From: Halomonas sp. TD01
GTDB taxonomy: Bacteria > Pseudomonadota > Gammaproteobacteria > Pseudomonadales > Halomonadaceae
NCBI RefSeq assembly: GCF_923868895.1
Contig: NZ_OV350343.1
Location: forward strand, 2,480,001-2,544,000
Direction: 5' to 3'
Length of the DNA stretch: 64,000 bases
Shown: positions 24,387-34,037 of the stretch, one piece after another
Layout of the letters: each line of letters starts with the position of its first letter
How positions within the stretch are numbered: the stretch's first letter is position 1
Notes under the pieces: generated by a model
The model's database searches: none
The model's input: only the letters and a program-made list of their open reading frames with translations
What the model was told of the DNA's origin: nothing
Translations under genes and position numbers: made by a program

Positions 24387-26735
24387 ATGCAATTCGCTGT
24401 GTTAATGGGCTTTGTGCTGGCAGCGTCGTCGCCTTTGCTCAACCGCTGGTTTGGAGAACGGACAAGCCTAGTGCTGGCACTGTTCCCTGCTTTGATGGCT
24501 GCTTGGCTGTTAAGTCAGGCACCTATTGTTATGAGTGAGGGGCCGCTTCTGTTGGAGTGGTCTTGGGTGCCATCATTAGGCATTAGCCTGAGCTTCCTGC
24601 TTGATGGGCTGTCACTGTTATTTGGGCTGTTGATTACCGTTATCGGCACTTTCGTGTTGATCTATGCTGGTGGTTATCTCAAAGGCCATACCGATATCGC
24701 GCGGTTTCATTTAGCGCTTGTGGCTTTTATGGCCTCTATGTTGGGGCTGGTGCTCGCTGACGGATTGCTTACGCTTTTCGTATTTTGGGAATTAACCAGC
24801 ATCACGTCTTATTTATTAATTGGCTTTAACCATACCGATATTGAGGCAAGAAAATCAGCTCGTCAGGGTTTGTTTGTGACAGTTGCCGGTGGATTGGCGC
24901 TGATGGCAGGCCTGGTGTTATTGGGGGTAGCAAGCGGAAGCTGGTCGCTTTATGAGATAGGCCAAATGGAGAGCGATCTTCGTGAACATTCGCTTTATGC
25001 CCCTATGCTCATTTGCTTGCTGCTGGGAGCATTCACAAAATCGGCCCAGTTCCCTTTTCATTTTTGGTTGCCCAACGCCATGGCGGCGCCAACGCCTGTA
25101 TCAGCATACCTGCACTCGGCCACTATGGTGAAAGCGGGTATTTACTTAATGGCTCGCTTACAGCCTGAGCTGGGTGGTACAGCCCTGTGGGTAGGAATAC
25201 TGTCGGTTGTCGGTGCGATCACGATGCTGACAGGCGCCTTTTTAGCGATTCATCACACCAATATCAAAAAGCTGTTGGCTTATTCCACCATTATGGCGCT
25301 TGGCACGTTAACCATGCTGTTGGGCATTGGTTCTGAGTACGCCATGACGGCATTTGTTACTTTCTTGCTTGCCCATTCGATGTACAAAGGGGCGCTGTTT
25401 ATGGTCGCCGGTATTTTGGACCATGAGACAGGCACCAAGGACGTTACTGCCATGGGCGGGTTGAAATCTGCCATGCCAGTTACTGCGGTGATTGCCTGTG
25501 TTGCGACACTGTCGTTGGCGGGCGTGCCGCCATTATTCGGCTTCATTGGTAAGGAGCTAATGCTGGAGGCGGCGCTTGGGGCCGAGCGTTTCAAGATATT
25601 GTTAGTCCTGTTTGCTTTTCTGGCCGCTATTTTGACGATTGCAGTGGCTGCCATTATTGCATTCCGGCCCTTCTATGGACGGCAACTTGAAACGCCAAAA
25701 ATACCCCATGAAGCGCCGTTTAGTATGCTGATTGGCCCCGCTGTACTAGCGCTTGGTTCGCTTGTGTTAGGGCTGGCGCCAGCTATGTTGGGGGCTGATG
25801 CGCTGCTTACGTCGGCCGCGACGGCGGTGGCAGGTGAGCCGCTGCCAGTTTCATTATCGCTTTGGTATGGCATCAACATGGCGCTCATCATGTCGATTGT
25901 TAGTCTTGGACTAGGCTTTTTACTGTTTAAGCGCTGGGATGGTGTGCGTAGCAAGCTAGCAATGCTGGCACCAGTGATGCGGCATGGCCCCGAAGCGGGT
26001 TACGAAGGTTTAATGAACGGTATTGTGCGCTTTTCTGAATGGCAAACACGCCTGCTGCAAAACGGTTATATGCGCAACTATATTCTCGTCATGCTGGTGG
26101 TGCTGATTGCCTTGATTGGTAACTCAATACTTGTGCGCCATGCGCCTCAACTGGCGCTGACGCTGGACGTGCGCTTCCATGAGGTAATTGTCGCTGGCAC
26201 CATGGTAATGGGAGCGTTGTTTGCGACCATTTCTCGTTCACGTCTTGGTGCAGTGGTCTCGGTCGGCATTATGGGATTCTCGATTGCACTTATATTCATT
26301 CTCTTCAGTGCGCCCGACTTGGGCATTACCCAACTGCTAGTTGAGACCCTCACCGTTATCTTGTTGGTTTTGGTGCTCTTCCGTTTGCCGCGTTTTTCAA
26401 ACCTTTCCACAAACTTGGAACGTATTCGAGATGGTGCCGTGGCGGCAACAATGGGAATTCTAATTTTCCTACTGATTATGACCGCTTGGAGTATCGATCA
26501 GTTTGAGCCGATTTCAGCCTATATGATCGAAAATAGTGCTCCTCTGGCTTATGGTCGCAACATTGTGAACGTCATCTTGGTGGACTATCGTGCCCTCGAT
26601 ACGCTAGGCGAAATGTTTGTGCTTGCTCTTGCTGCTATTGGGGTTATCGCCATGCTTAAACTGCGCCACGGCGGAGATGAAAGCAAAGCGACAGAAGGCG
26701 AAAAACCCAGTGTTAAGGAGCCGTACGATGGTTAA
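24387..26735 (+). CDS. mrpA: Na+/H+ antiporter subunit A
   Basis: A 782-residue membrane protein related to NuoL and MrpA. The proton-channel core (LTLFVFWELTSITSYLLIGF, HSATMVKAGIYLMARL, LLAYSTIMALG) occupies residues 1-500; the C-terminal part (from about 540) matches the MrpA-specific extension (FSAPDLGITQLLVETLTVILL). With MrpB-G it forms the multi-subunit antiporter that exports Na+ for H+, giving alkali and salt tolerance. AGGGAG ten bases before the ATG supports the start. It overlaps mrpB by eight bases. Confidence 0.95.
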   Translation: MQFAVLMGFVLAASSPLLNRWFGERTSLVLALFPALMAAWLLSQAPIVMSEGPLLLEWSWVPSLGISLSFLLDGLSLLFGLLITVIGTFVLIYAGGYLKGHTDIARFHLALVAFMASMLGLVLADGLLTLFVFWELTSITSYLLIGFNHTDIEARKSARQGLFVTVAGGLALMAGLVLLGVASGSWSLYEIGQMESDLREHSLYAPMLICLLLGAFTKSAQFPFHFWLPNAMAAPTPVSAYLHSATMVKAGIYLMARLQPELGGTALWVGILSVVGAITMLTGAFLAIHHTNIKKLLAYSTIMALGTLTMLLGIGSEYAMTAFVTFLLAHSMYKGALFMVAGILDHETGTKDVTAMGGLKSAMPVTAVIACVATLSLAGVPPLFGFIGKELMLEAALGAERFKILLVLFAFLAAILTIAVAAIIAFRPFYGRQLETPKIPHEAPFSMLIGPAVLALGSLVLGLAPAMLGADALLTSAATAVAGEPLPVSLSLWYGINMALIMSIVSLGLGFLLFKRWDGVRSKLAMLAPVMRHGPEAGYEGLMNGIVRFSEWQTRLLQNGYMRNYILVMLVVLIALIGNSILVRHAPQLALTLDVRFHEVIVAGTMVMGALFATISRSRLGAVVSVGIMGFSIALIFILFSAPDLGITQLLVETLTVILLVLVLFRLPRFSNLSTNLERIRDGAVAATMGILIFLLIMTAWSIDQFEPISAYMIENSAPLAYGRNIVNVILVDYRALDTLGEMFVLALAAIGVIAMLKLRHGGDESKATEGEKPSVKEPYDG

Positions 26736-27159
26736 ATCAGGCACGATTATTCTCAATACGGCAGCGCGGTTTTTGATGCCGCTACAGCTGATGTTTTCAA
26801 TTTTCTTGCTGCTACGTGGACACGATGAACCAGGGGGTGGGTTTATTGCTGGGCTCGTGGCGGCGGGGGCCTTCACGCTTTACCTGTTTGCCTTTGGGGT
26901 AAGTGCCACCAAAGACGTGCTGCGCATGGTCGACCCTCGCGACTTAATTGGGATTGGGCTGTTGCTGGGCATGATTTCAGTGGTGCCTGCCTGGTTTATG
27001 GGCCAACCGTTTTTAACCGCTCAGTGGTGGACTATTCCTGTCATTGATTTCAAAGCGTCTACACCGCTGATTTTCGATATAGGCGTGTACTTTGCCGTTC
27101 TTGGTTCGGTGATGGGAATGGTGATGGCGCTGATGGAGGTGGATAAGGATGAACCTTAA
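26728..27159 (+). CDS. mrpB: Na+/H+ antiporter subunit B
   Basis: 143 residues; the MnhB-type sequence FLMPLQLMFSIFLLLRGHDEPGGGFIAGL is recognisable (split across helices 1 and 2). Four membrane helices. The start at 26728 (MVKSGTIILNTA) follows AAGGAG and lies inside the end of mrpA; the longer upstream frame runs within mrpA in another frame and is not used. Confidence 0.93.
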   Translation: MVKSGTIILNTAARFLMPLQLMFSIFLLLRGHDEPGGGFIAGLVAAGAFTLYLFAFGVSATKDVLRMVDPRDLIGIGLLLGMISVVPAWFMGQPFLTAQWWTIPVIDFKASTPLIFDIGVYFAVLGSVMGMVMALMEVDKDEP

Positions 27160-27177
27160 TGTATCAGGAGGGCCTGT

Positions 27178-27525
27178 ATGGAACCGCTAATGGCACTAGC
27201 GATTGGGCTACTCTACGCCGCCGCTATTTTTATGATGCTACGTCGCTCTATTGTGAAATTGGTGATTGGCCTGCTGCTGCTTTCGAATGCGGCCAACTTG
27301 CTGATTTTTACTACGGCAGGCATGACGCGCGGAGCGCCACCGCTAATACCGGAAGGAATGCTACAGCCGTTAGGTGAGGTAGCAGACCCGTTGCCCCAAG
27401 CCGTTGTACTGACGGCGATTGTTATTGCATTTGGGGTGCTGGCATTTGCTGTCGTGTTAATTCGCCGTGCCTATGAAATTGTAAAGGCAGATGATTTGGA
27501 CAAAATGAAGGATACCGACACGTGA
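27178..27525 (+). CDS. mrpC: Na+/H+ antiporter subunit C
   Basis: 115 residues, NuoK-like, three membrane helices, ending in a charged tail ([12 protein letters not shown]). Motifs [16 protein letters not shown] and [17 protein letters not shown] are typical of MrpC. CAGGAGGG precedes the ATG. Its stop overlaps the GTG start of mrpD (GTGA). Confidence 0.93.
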   Translation: MEPLMALAIGLLYAAAIFMMLRRSIVKLVIGLLLLSNAANLLIFTTAGMTRGAPPLIPEGMLQPLGEVADPLPQAVVLTAIVIAFGVLAFAVVLIRRAYEIVKADDLDKMKDTDT

Positions 27526-29123
27526 GGCCTGAAGTTGCTCTTCCCGTCCTGCTGCCACTGCTTTCTGGGGCTCTTTCATTACTGTTTTGGCGCTCTCGCC
27601 CCGTCCAACGTTTTATTGCGGTAGCGGGTAACGTTGCGCTGCTGCTTGTGTGTGTATGGTTGTTTGTTGCTGTTTTGTTTGATGGTTACATCACCATGCA
27701 GATGGGCAGTTGGCCGGCTCCATTTGGGATCACGCTAATTGCCGATATGTTGAGTGCCGTCATGATTTTAATGACGGGCATCATTGGTTTGGCGATGGGC
27801 ATTTATTCGTTGGCCACCACGGGGCGTGGTCACGAAAAATTTGGCTATTACCCACTGATGCATTTGCTGTTAGCGGGGGTTGCAGGTGCCTTTTTAACTG
27901 GCGACATTTTCAATCTGTATGTTTGGTTTGAAGTAATGCTGGTGGCGTCGTTTGCGTTGTTAATTCTGGGCGGTGAGCGAGCCCAGATGGAAGGCGCTAT
28001 TAAATATGTCACGTTGAACCTGCTGGCTTCAGTGATTTTCTTAACGGCCGTGGGGCTACTGTATGGCACGGTAGGCACGCTAAACATGGCCGACATTGCT
28101 CTGCGAATGGATGAGGCTGAGCATAGCGGCATGGTCGAAGTGCTCGCTGTTATGTTTATGGTGGCTTTTGGTATTAAAGCCGCCGCCTTTCCGCTCTTTT
28201 TCTGGCTGCCTGCTTCCTATCACACGCCGCCAGTAGCCGTATCGGCGCTGTTTGCTGGTTTGCTGACAAAAGTAGGGGTGTATTCGTTATTCCGTGTGTT
28301 CACCCTTATCTTTGATCAAACAATGGGCTATTTGCAGGACATAATGCTATGGGGGGCTGTGCTGACAATGGTCACTGGCGTGCTGGGTGCCGCTGCTCAG
28401 TATGAGTTCCGGCGTATTCTCTCGTTTCATATTGTGAGCCAGATTGGCTACATGATCCTTGGCTTGGCGCTGTATACACCGCTAGCGATTGCGGGTGGTG
28501 TGTTCGCCATCGTGCATAACATTATTGTCAAAACGAACCTGTTCCTGATCAGTGGTATTACCCATCATTTGCAAGGCTCTTATCAGCTTAAAAAAATGGG
28601 CGGACTTTATCGCGAGCGCCCTTGGTTAGCCGTGGCGTTCTTTATTTCAGCGTTTTCGTTGGCAGGCATTCCGCCTCTATCGGGTTTCTTTGCTAAGTTT
28701 GTGCTGGTTCGTGCTGGCCTGGAAGCTGGGGCGTATGTGGCGACAGGGTTTGCACTGGCAGTAGGGCTCATGACGCTTTACTCCATGGTGAAAATTTGGA
28801 ACGAAGTGTTCTGGAAAGCCTTGCCAGAAGAAAACAATGTACCTGCTTCACAAACCTCCGTCGGTGATGACGGTCGATTACTAAAACCAAACCTGTGGAT
28901 GATGTATACGCCGGTCGTTGTGCTGGCCATGATGTCGTTATTAATAGGCGTTTTTGCTGAGCCTATTATGCAGGTGATGACCCTTATCGGTGATCAGCTA
29001 ATGTCTCCATCGGGTTACATTGAGGCCGTACTGGGTGTGTCTGCTAGCGCTGAAGCAGCGCTAATTGACCCGATTGAGTTGCAGGCGGAGCAAATAGGTG
29101 ACCGTGCGGAGGACTCCCCATGA
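27522..29123 (+). CDS. mrpD: Na+/H+ antiporter subunit D
   Basis: A 533-residue NuoN/NuoM-like proton-channel subunit. Conserved blocks: [39 protein letters not shown] and [16 protein letters not shown] start overlaps the mrpC stop by four bases, indicating coupling. With MrpA it is thought to form the ion translocation paths. Confidence 0.93.
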   Translation: MRPEVALPVLLPLLSGALSLLFWRSRPVQRFIAVAGNVALLLVCVWLFVAVLFDGYITMQMGSWPAPFGITLIADMLSAVMILMTGIIGLAMGIYSLATTGRGHEKFGYYPLMHLLLAGVAGAFLTGDIFNLYVWFEVMLVASFALLILGGERAQMEGAIKYVTLNLLASVIFLTAVGLLYGTVGTLNMADIALRMDEAEHSGMVEVLAVMFMVAFGIKAAAFPLFFWLPASYHTPPVAVSALFAGLLTKVGVYSLFRVFTLIFDQTMGYLQDIMLWGAVLTMVTGVLGAAAQYEFRRILSFHIVSQIGYMILGLALYTPLAIAGGVFAIVHNIIVKTNLFLISGITHHLQGSYQLKKMGGLYRERPWLAVAFFISAFSLAGIPPLSGFFAKFVLVRAGLEAGAYVATGFALAVGLMTLYSMVKIWNEVFWKALPEENNVPASQTSVGDDGRLLKPNLWMMYTPVVVLAMMSLLIGVFAEPIMQVMTLIGDQLMSPSGYIEAVLGVSASAEAALIDPIELQAEQIGDRAEDSP

Positions 29124-29593
29124 CCGGTGCGATCTGGAACCTTTTACTCGGGCTAGCCTGGGTACTGCTGAGTGGTGATTTTACCGGCCTCAATCTGCTG
29201 GTGGGGATGATTTTTGGCTACATAGCGTTGCTGTTAATTGAACCTCAAGTCGAAGCGTTGAAAGGCTATCCGGCTCGTGTGCCGCGGATTATTGGATTCG
29301 TTGGTTTTTTTATTAAGGAGCTAGTGCAGGCTAACCTGCGGGTCGCCTTCGATATACTGACGCCTCCTTGGCATATGAAGCCCGGCGTTATTGCATTTCC
29401 CCTTTCTGCACAGAGCGAGATGGAAATTACCATGGTGGCTAATTTGATCTCGCTAACACCCGGTACGTTGAGCCTTGATGTCTCTGACGATCGAAAGGTG
29501 CTCTATATCCACGCTATGTTTTTGGATGATGAAGAAGAGCTTCGAAATAACTTAAAAGAGATGGAGCACCGTGCATTGGAGCTATTTCGTTAA
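29120..29593 (+). CDS. mrpE: Na+/H+ antiporter subunit E
   Basis: 157 residues: two N-terminal membrane helices, then a cytoplasmic domain with VANLISLTPGTLSLDVSDD, the MnhE signature. It overlaps mrpD by four bases (ATGA) and mrpF by one base (TAATG). Confidence 0.92.
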   Translation: MTGAIWNLLLGLAWVLLSGDFTGLNLLVGMIFGYIALLLIEPQVEALKGYPARVPRIIGFVGFFIKELVQANLRVAFDILTPPWHMKPGVIAFPLSAQSEMEITMVANLISLTPGTLSLDVSDDRKVLYIHAMFLDDEEELRNNLKEMEHRALELFR

Positions 29594-29862
29594 TGGATAC
29601 CGTTATTCTGATAAGCCAGATAATTATGGGGTTGGCGCTTGTACTGACCTTTGTGCGTGTCGTGCGTGGGCCTAGCTTGCCCGATCGCGTCGTTGCACTT
29701 GAGTTGTTTTCTACAACCGTAGTGGGGCTGGTTGGCGTTTATGCTATTCAATCAGGCGTCGCGAGTTTTCTTGATGCGGCAATCGTGATTGCCTTAATGG
29801 GCTTTTTAGCGGCGATTGGTTTTGCACGCTTTCTGGAACGTGGGGGGCCGCGAGATGATTGA
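29593..29862 (+). CDS. mrpF: Na+/H+ antiporter subunit F
   Basis: 89 residues, three membrane helices, with VVRGPSLPDRVVALELFST typical of MnhF. The start overlaps the mrpE stop by one base, and its end overlaps mrpG by eight. Confidence 0.92.
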   Translation: MDTVILISQIIMGLALVLTFVRVVRGPSLPDRVVALELFSTTVVGLVGVYAIQSGVASFLDAAIVIALMGFLAAIGFARFLERGGPRDD

Positions 29863-30259
29863 GTTTATCAAAGGCACGCTGTTGATAACGGGGTCGAGCT
29901 TTATGTTGCTGGCTGCCATCGGTTTGCTGCGGCTACCGGATCTACTGACCCGCATGCACGCGACCACTAAGGCTGCAGCGCTAGGGGTTATTTTAATTAT
30001 GCTGGCATCGGCCATGCACTTTGCTGAAGTTGGCGTGGTTGCGCGTTCGTTTGCGATTATTGTTTTTATTTTAATCACAGCACCGATTGCTGCCCATGTC
30101 ATCGGTAGGGCAGGTTACTTTGTGGGCTCGCGCCTTTGGAGCGGTACAGTAAAAGATGAGCTGAGGCCTAACTATGATCCACTCACTCACGAGCTTAAAA
30201 GCGGTCTAGAAACCCATGAAAATGCTAAGCGTCATCCACGAACCACAGACCCTGATTGA
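29855..30259 (+). CDS. mrpG: Na+/H+ antiporter subunit G
   Basis: 134 residues, three membrane helices and a hydrophilic tail. RLPDLLTRMHATTKAAALGV is the MnhG signature. The ATG at 29855 (MIEFIKGTLL) starts the first helix; the longer upstream frame is only overlap with mrpF. It closes the operon, followed by a terminator. Confidence 0.92.
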   Translation: MIEFIKGTLLITGSSFMLLAAIGLLRLPDLLTRMHATTKAAALGVILIMLASAMHFAEVGVVARSFAIIVFILITAPIAAHVIGRAGYFVGSRLWSGTVKDELRPNYDPLTHELKSGLETHENAKRHPRTTDPD

Positions 30260-30336
30260 TTGACCATAATTTTCTGTGTTGTATTTCGACTAATACTTTT
30301 TTCATAGTTGTTCATTGCTGTTGCATTGCCTTTTCG

Positions 30337-30365
30337 AAAAACCATCCATCTGGATGGTTTTTTTT
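30337..30365 (+). terminator. Intrinsic terminator of the mrp operon
   Basis: AAAAACCATCC, loop ATCT, GGATGGTTTTT and further T residues. It lies about 80 bases after mrpG and ends the seven-gene operon. Confidence 0.85.
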
Positions 30366-30450
30366 ATTTGAAGCGCTGTGAGAAAAGTCGTTGGGAAAAG
30401 TCCGGAAAAAACTGGGGAAAGAGCAGGGGGGAGTTAGGGGAAAAGCATAA

Positions 30451-30522
30451 CGTCAAAAACATGTACGCTGATTTATGTACAATAGTTATACTGTATAAGA
30501 TAATGTGTCCATGTTTTTGACG
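30451..30522. promoter_or_regulatory. 13-bp inverted repeat enclosing a palindromic promoter region (DUF2256/DASH)
   Basis: CGTCAAAAACATG (30451-30463) and CATGTTTTTGACG (30510-30522) are exact inverted copies 46 bases apart. Between them lie ATGTAC twice (30461, 30475) and AGTTATAC-T-GTATAAG (30484-30499), a palindrome sharing its half-site with the photolyase-hemH region. TATACT at 30487-30492 could be the -10. The genes downstream are DUF2256 and cryptochrome DASH. Confidence 0.6.
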
Positions 30523-30558
30523 CGTGGCGAGTAAGTGTCGGGCAGCGAGATAACCTCT

Positions 30559-30735
30559 ATGCAACGCAAGCAAGATTTACCGCAAAAAGACTGTGTTCAA
30601 TGCCAGCGTCCTTTTACTTGGCGGAAAAAGTGGGCGCGCTGCTGGGACGAAGTGCGCTATTGCAGTGAACGATGCCGTCGCGAAGCCAAGCAGCACAGCA
30701 CACCAAGGAGGCAAGTGCATGAACAGCACGACTGA
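30559..30735 (+). CDS. DUF2256 small zinc-finger-like protein
   Basis: 58 residues with four cysteines in the pattern C-x2-C ... C-x3-C (CVQC, then YCSERC), and RPFTWRKKWARCWDEV between them: the DUF2256 signature. Such proteins are often encoded just before or fused near cryptochrome/photolyase genes, as here; the role is unknown. The ATG at 30559 fits family length; a GTG at 30535 is also in frame. It overlaps the DASH start by 17 bases. Confidence 0.85.
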   Translation: MQRKQDLPQKDCVQCQRPFTWRKKWARCWDEVRYCSERCRREAKQHSTPRRQVHEQHD

Positions 30736-32140
30736 TATTGTATGGCTTCAGGATAATTTGCGGATAGCTGATAACCCCTTGTTACATTTTGATGCTCCCC
30801 CAGAACAGCTCCTTTGTCTCTATGTGCTGGACCAGCGATGGTTTGAGCCTTCGAGTGCGGGCGATGACACTCCCAGGCTGGGCCCTGCTCGATTACGCTT
30901 TTTATGGCAAAGCTTGATGGAGCTACGTGGTGAGCTGCTGCAGCGTGGCAGTGATTTGTTAGTTCGCATTGGCGACCCTGCCAGTATTGTTCTAGAGACT
31001 GCTGACATGCTGAGTGCACGAGAAGTGCGCGTGGCAGCGCATTCGGGGTATGAAGAGTCACAGCATATTGCGCGCGTCGCTGAACAACTCCCGCCTGCGT
31101 GTCAGTTTTTTTGTGCTGATAGTGGCTATTTAATTGCTGCAGACGATCTTCCCTTTGCATTGAGTGAGTTGCCGCCTAATTTTTCGGCATTTCGACGGCG
31201 TGTTGAAAAACATTGTGAGTTTCTGGCACCGCAACCCGCGCCGATAACACTTCCTCCATGGCCTGAATCAGCTCCCAGAGGGTTTCCCCCGCTCAAGGCA
31301 GTATGCGAAGAGAGTGCTGTCTGGCAGCCTGATAATCGCCAGGGCTTTGTATTTGTGGGAGGTGAGTCAGCGGCTAGTGATCGTTTGCAACAGTATCTCT
31401 GGCGGCAAAACGGCGCGGAATCGTACAAGAAAACCCGTAATGGCTTATTGGGGGCTAATTTTTCCACACGTTTTTCACCATGGCTGGCGCGAGGTTGTTT
31501 ATCCGCTCGCCAAGCGTGTCAAGAAGTAAAAAACTGGGAGGCCGTTCACGGAAGCTGTGAATCCAGTTATTGGATAATTTTTGAACTATTGTGGCGAGAT
31601 TACTTTCACCGAGCGGCTCAGTTAGAAGGCGCTGTATTATTTGGTCGTGAAGCGTTGCCGCCTGCTAACAATGCGTTCAACGCGTGGCGTAATGCTACAA
31701 CCGGCGTGCCATTTATAGACGCTGCCATGTTAGAACTGAAGCATACCGGATGGATATCCAACCGAGCGCGCCAAAATGTCGCCAGTTTCTTAGTGAAGGA
31801 TCTAAACGTCGATTGGCGCCTTGGTGCGCGGTGGTTTGAACACTGCCTGATTGATTACGATGTGGCGAGTAACTGGGGCAATTGGCGTTATATCGCTGGT
31901 GTTGGTCGTGACCCCCGCCAAGACCGTTACTTTAATGTGCTGAAGCAAGCAGGGCATTACGATCCCCAGGGGCTATACGTTGCGTACTGGCTGCCTGAAT
32001 TGGAGGCGCTGCCATTAGGGCAGGGGCGTCACCAGCCCTGGCGCGTAGCATCTTCTAAGTTTGATGCGCCTTACGTAGAGCCAAGTGAGTGGCAACGATG
32101 GCTAGTGGCTAAAACGGAACTTCAAGAATCAGATGAGTAA
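30719..32140 (+). CDS. Cryptochrome DASH
   Basis: A 473-residue photolyase/cryptochrome. The N-terminal alpha/beta antenna domain (IVWLQDNLRIADNPLL) is followed by the FAD-binding helical domain (NRARQNVASFLVKDL, VASNWGNWRYIAGVGRDPR). The segment YFNVLKQAGHYDPQGLYVA and WLPEL resemble DASH proteins, which bind FAD and often a folate antenna and repair or bind cyclobutane dimers in single-stranded DNA. The start at 30719 has a perfect AAGGAGG. The upstream in-frame extension overlaps DUF2256 and is discounted. Confidence 0.9.
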   Translation: MNSTTDIVWLQDNLRIADNPLLHFDAPPEQLLCLYVLDQRWFEPSSAGDDTPRLGPARLRFLWQSLMELRGELLQRGSDLLVRIGDPASIVLETADMLSAREVRVAAHSGYEESQHIARVAEQLPPACQFFCADSGYLIAADDLPFALSELPPNFSAFRRRVEKHCEFLAPQPAPITLPPWPESAPRGFPPLKAVCEESAVWQPDNRQGFVFVGGESAASDRLQQYLWRQNGAESYKKTRNGLLGANFSTRFSPWLARGCLSARQACQEVKNWEAVHGSCESSYWIIFELLWRDYFHRAAQLEGAVLFGREALPPANNAFNAWRNATTGVPFIDAAMLELKHTGWISNRARQNVASFLVKDLNVDWRLGARWFEHCLIDYDVASNWGNWRYIAGVGRDPRQDRYFNVLKQAGHYDPQGLYVAYWLPELEALPLGQGRHQPWRVASSKFDAPYVEPSEWQRWLVAKTELQESDE

Positions 32141-32636
32141 TGTTTCACTCGAAAATGGACGACAGAGCTCAAAAGGTGGGTTGTACAATATGAGTGAGTT
32201 AAGTAATGACCGCCACGTTGCTTGGCTGCTTGGGCTTGCAGGCTTAATCCCTTTTATTGCCGGGGGGCTCTTCGCCTGGTGGGCACCCTCTGTTTGGCAG
32301 GTAACGGCGGTGTATGGGTTTAGCTACTACAGTGCGGTTATTTTGTCTTTTCTAGGGGGCGTCCATTGGGGAGCTGCTCTGCAAGTGCCGCGTCCAGGAA
32401 ACCGCCGACGTTTGATCATTGCGATGGTGCCCAGTTTAATCGCTTGGCCTGCGTTATTGTTCGACGTGGTTACCGGGCTGTGGGTGCTGGTGGCAGGTTT
32501 TATTCTAATTGGTGGCTACGACCTCAGTCGTGATGGCCGAGAAGGATTTCCTCATTGGTACCTTAAACTCCGTTGTGTGCTGACTGGTGTAGTGGTGGCG
32601 TTTCATCTGATTGTTTTACTTCGGCTAGGCGGGTAA
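32133..32636 (+). CDS. DUF3429 membrane protein
   Basis: Up to 167 residues with four to five membrane helices; FSYYSAVILSFLGGVHWGAAL is typical of DUF3429. Function unknown. Two starts are possible: 32133, overlapping the DASH stop (coupled), or 32190 (MSELSNDRHVAW), preceded by GGTGGG and closer to where family similarity begins. Confidence 0.8.
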   Translation: MSNVSLENGRQSSKGGLYNMSELSNDRHVAWLLGLAGLIPFIAGGLFAWWAPSVWQVTAVYGFSYYSAVILSFLGGVHWGAALQVPRPGNRRRLIIAMVPSLIAWPALLFDVVTGLWVLVAGFILIGGYDLSRDGREGFPHWYLKLRCVLTGVVVAFHLIVLLRLGG

Positions 32637-32704
32637 GACTAGCATCTGTGCTGTTTCTGAGCCATTATCGAAAGCACGCCAAGGATTGCCAAGAGATTAA
32701 TGCT

Positions 32705-33961
32705 ATGTCTTTGAAAATTAAAGATTCAATGAGTATCCGCCCTGCGCTGTATTTATCCTTTGCACTAGCCGCGGGCAGTGCGGTGCTAAGTTCTAGCGCA
32801 GTTGCTAATCAGCAATTGATGAGTGAAGTGGATGCTCAAGCGGCAGAACAAGTTAGCTATGCCAACTTTAATCAGTGGTTGGCTGATTTTCGCCGCTATG
32901 CTGCTCAGCAGGGCATTAGCGAGGCTACCCTTGCCTCTGCTTTTGATGGGCTTCGCTACCGGGAACGGGTGATTGAGCTTGACCGGTATCAACCAGAGTT
33001 TGTTCGTCCCATCTGGCAATACTTAGATACAGCGGTTTCCAGCACACGGATCAATAACGGCCTAGAAAAGCTTGCCGCCCACCGTGATACTGCGCGACAA
33101 ATGCAGCAGCGTTACGGTGTTCCTGCGGAAATCATCGTTGCTATTTGGGGTATCGAAAGTAACTATGGCAGCAATTTTGGCGATTTCTCGACGCTTGAGT
33201 CGCTGGCAACACTTGCCTACGACGGGCGTCGGCGTGATTTTGCACGGGGCGAGCTGTTGGCTGCGCTACGTATTATCGATCAAGGTGACATTGCCGCTGA
33301 ACAAATGAAAGGCTCCTGGGCTGGCGCCATGGGGCACACGCAGTTTATACCTAGCAGTTTTGAAGCGTATGCCGTGGATGGCGACAATGACGGCCGTCGA
33401 GACATTTGGGGCAGTATTCCTGATGTTATGGCTTCTACGGCTAACTACCTTGCGAAGGCAGGGTGGCAAGCTGGTCAGCCTTGGGGCGTTGAAGTGAACT
33501 TGCCTGACTCCTTCGATTATTCACAAACACAACGGCGCAGCAGCGCTGAATGGGCAGCGCAAGGTGTGCGCTCAATGAATGGTGAACTCCCTATGTTCGA
33601 TAGCGCTGCGGTGATTGTGCCCGCAGGAGCAAACGGCCCAGCATTTTTGGTAGGGCCTAATTTCCGGGCAATTCTGCGCTATAACAACGCAACGAGTTAT
33701 GCCTTGGCCGTATCTACCTTGGCGGATGCTATTGCTGGTCGTGACGGCATTGCTCAGTCTTGGCCCAGAGATCAGGCGCCGCTGACACGTGATGATGTTC
33801 GTACCCTGCAGCAGCGCTTAAATAATGCTGGTTACTCCGTGGGGACTGCGGATGGCATCATGGGGCCTAATACGCGTGAAGGCTTGCGTGCTTTCCAACG
33901 TGATCAGGGGTTGACCCCCGACGGTTTTGCCACTCAGGCGCTGTTAGAACGACTGCGCTAA
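32705..33961 (+). CDS. Lytic murein transglycosylase (MltB-like) with peptidoglycan-binding domain
   Basis: 418 residues: a signal peptide (cleavage near SAVA-NQQ, residue 35), an MltB/SLT-2 catalytic domain with the Glu at residue 151 in WGIESNYGS, MGHTQFIPSSFEAYAVD, and a C-terminal PG_binding_1 domain (residues about 355-418, LQQRLNNAGYSVGTADGIMG). There is no lipobox, so it is a soluble periplasmic enzyme. It cleaves glycan strands to 1,6-anhydro-muramyl products. The ATG at 32705 is chosen because it begins the signal peptide. Confidence 0.92.
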   Translation: MSLKIKDSMSIRPALYLSFALAAGSAVLSSSAVANQQLMSEVDAQAAEQVSYANFNQWLADFRRYAAQQGISEATLASAFDGLRYRERVIELDRYQPEFVRPIWQYLDTAVSSTRINNGLEKLAAHRDTARQMQQRYGVPAEIIVAIWGIESNYGSNFGDFSTLESLATLAYDGRRRDFARGELLAALRIIDQGDIAAEQMKGSWAGAMGHTQFIPSSFEAYAVDGDNDGRRDIWGSIPDVMASTANYLAKAGWQAGQPWGVEVNLPDSFDYSQTQRRSSAEWAAQGVRSMNGELPMFDSAAVIVPAGANGPAFLVGPNFRAILRYNNATSYALAVSTLADAIAGRDGIAQSWPRDQAPLTRDDVRTLQQRLNNAGYSVGTADGIMGPNTREGLRAFQRDQGLTPDGFATQALLERLR

Positions 33962-34037
33962 TGTTTCGTTTCGATGAGTCTCTTTAGCTATGCAAATTTT
34001 TCAGGCTATACAAATTTCTCACTAAGGACGAAATGTA

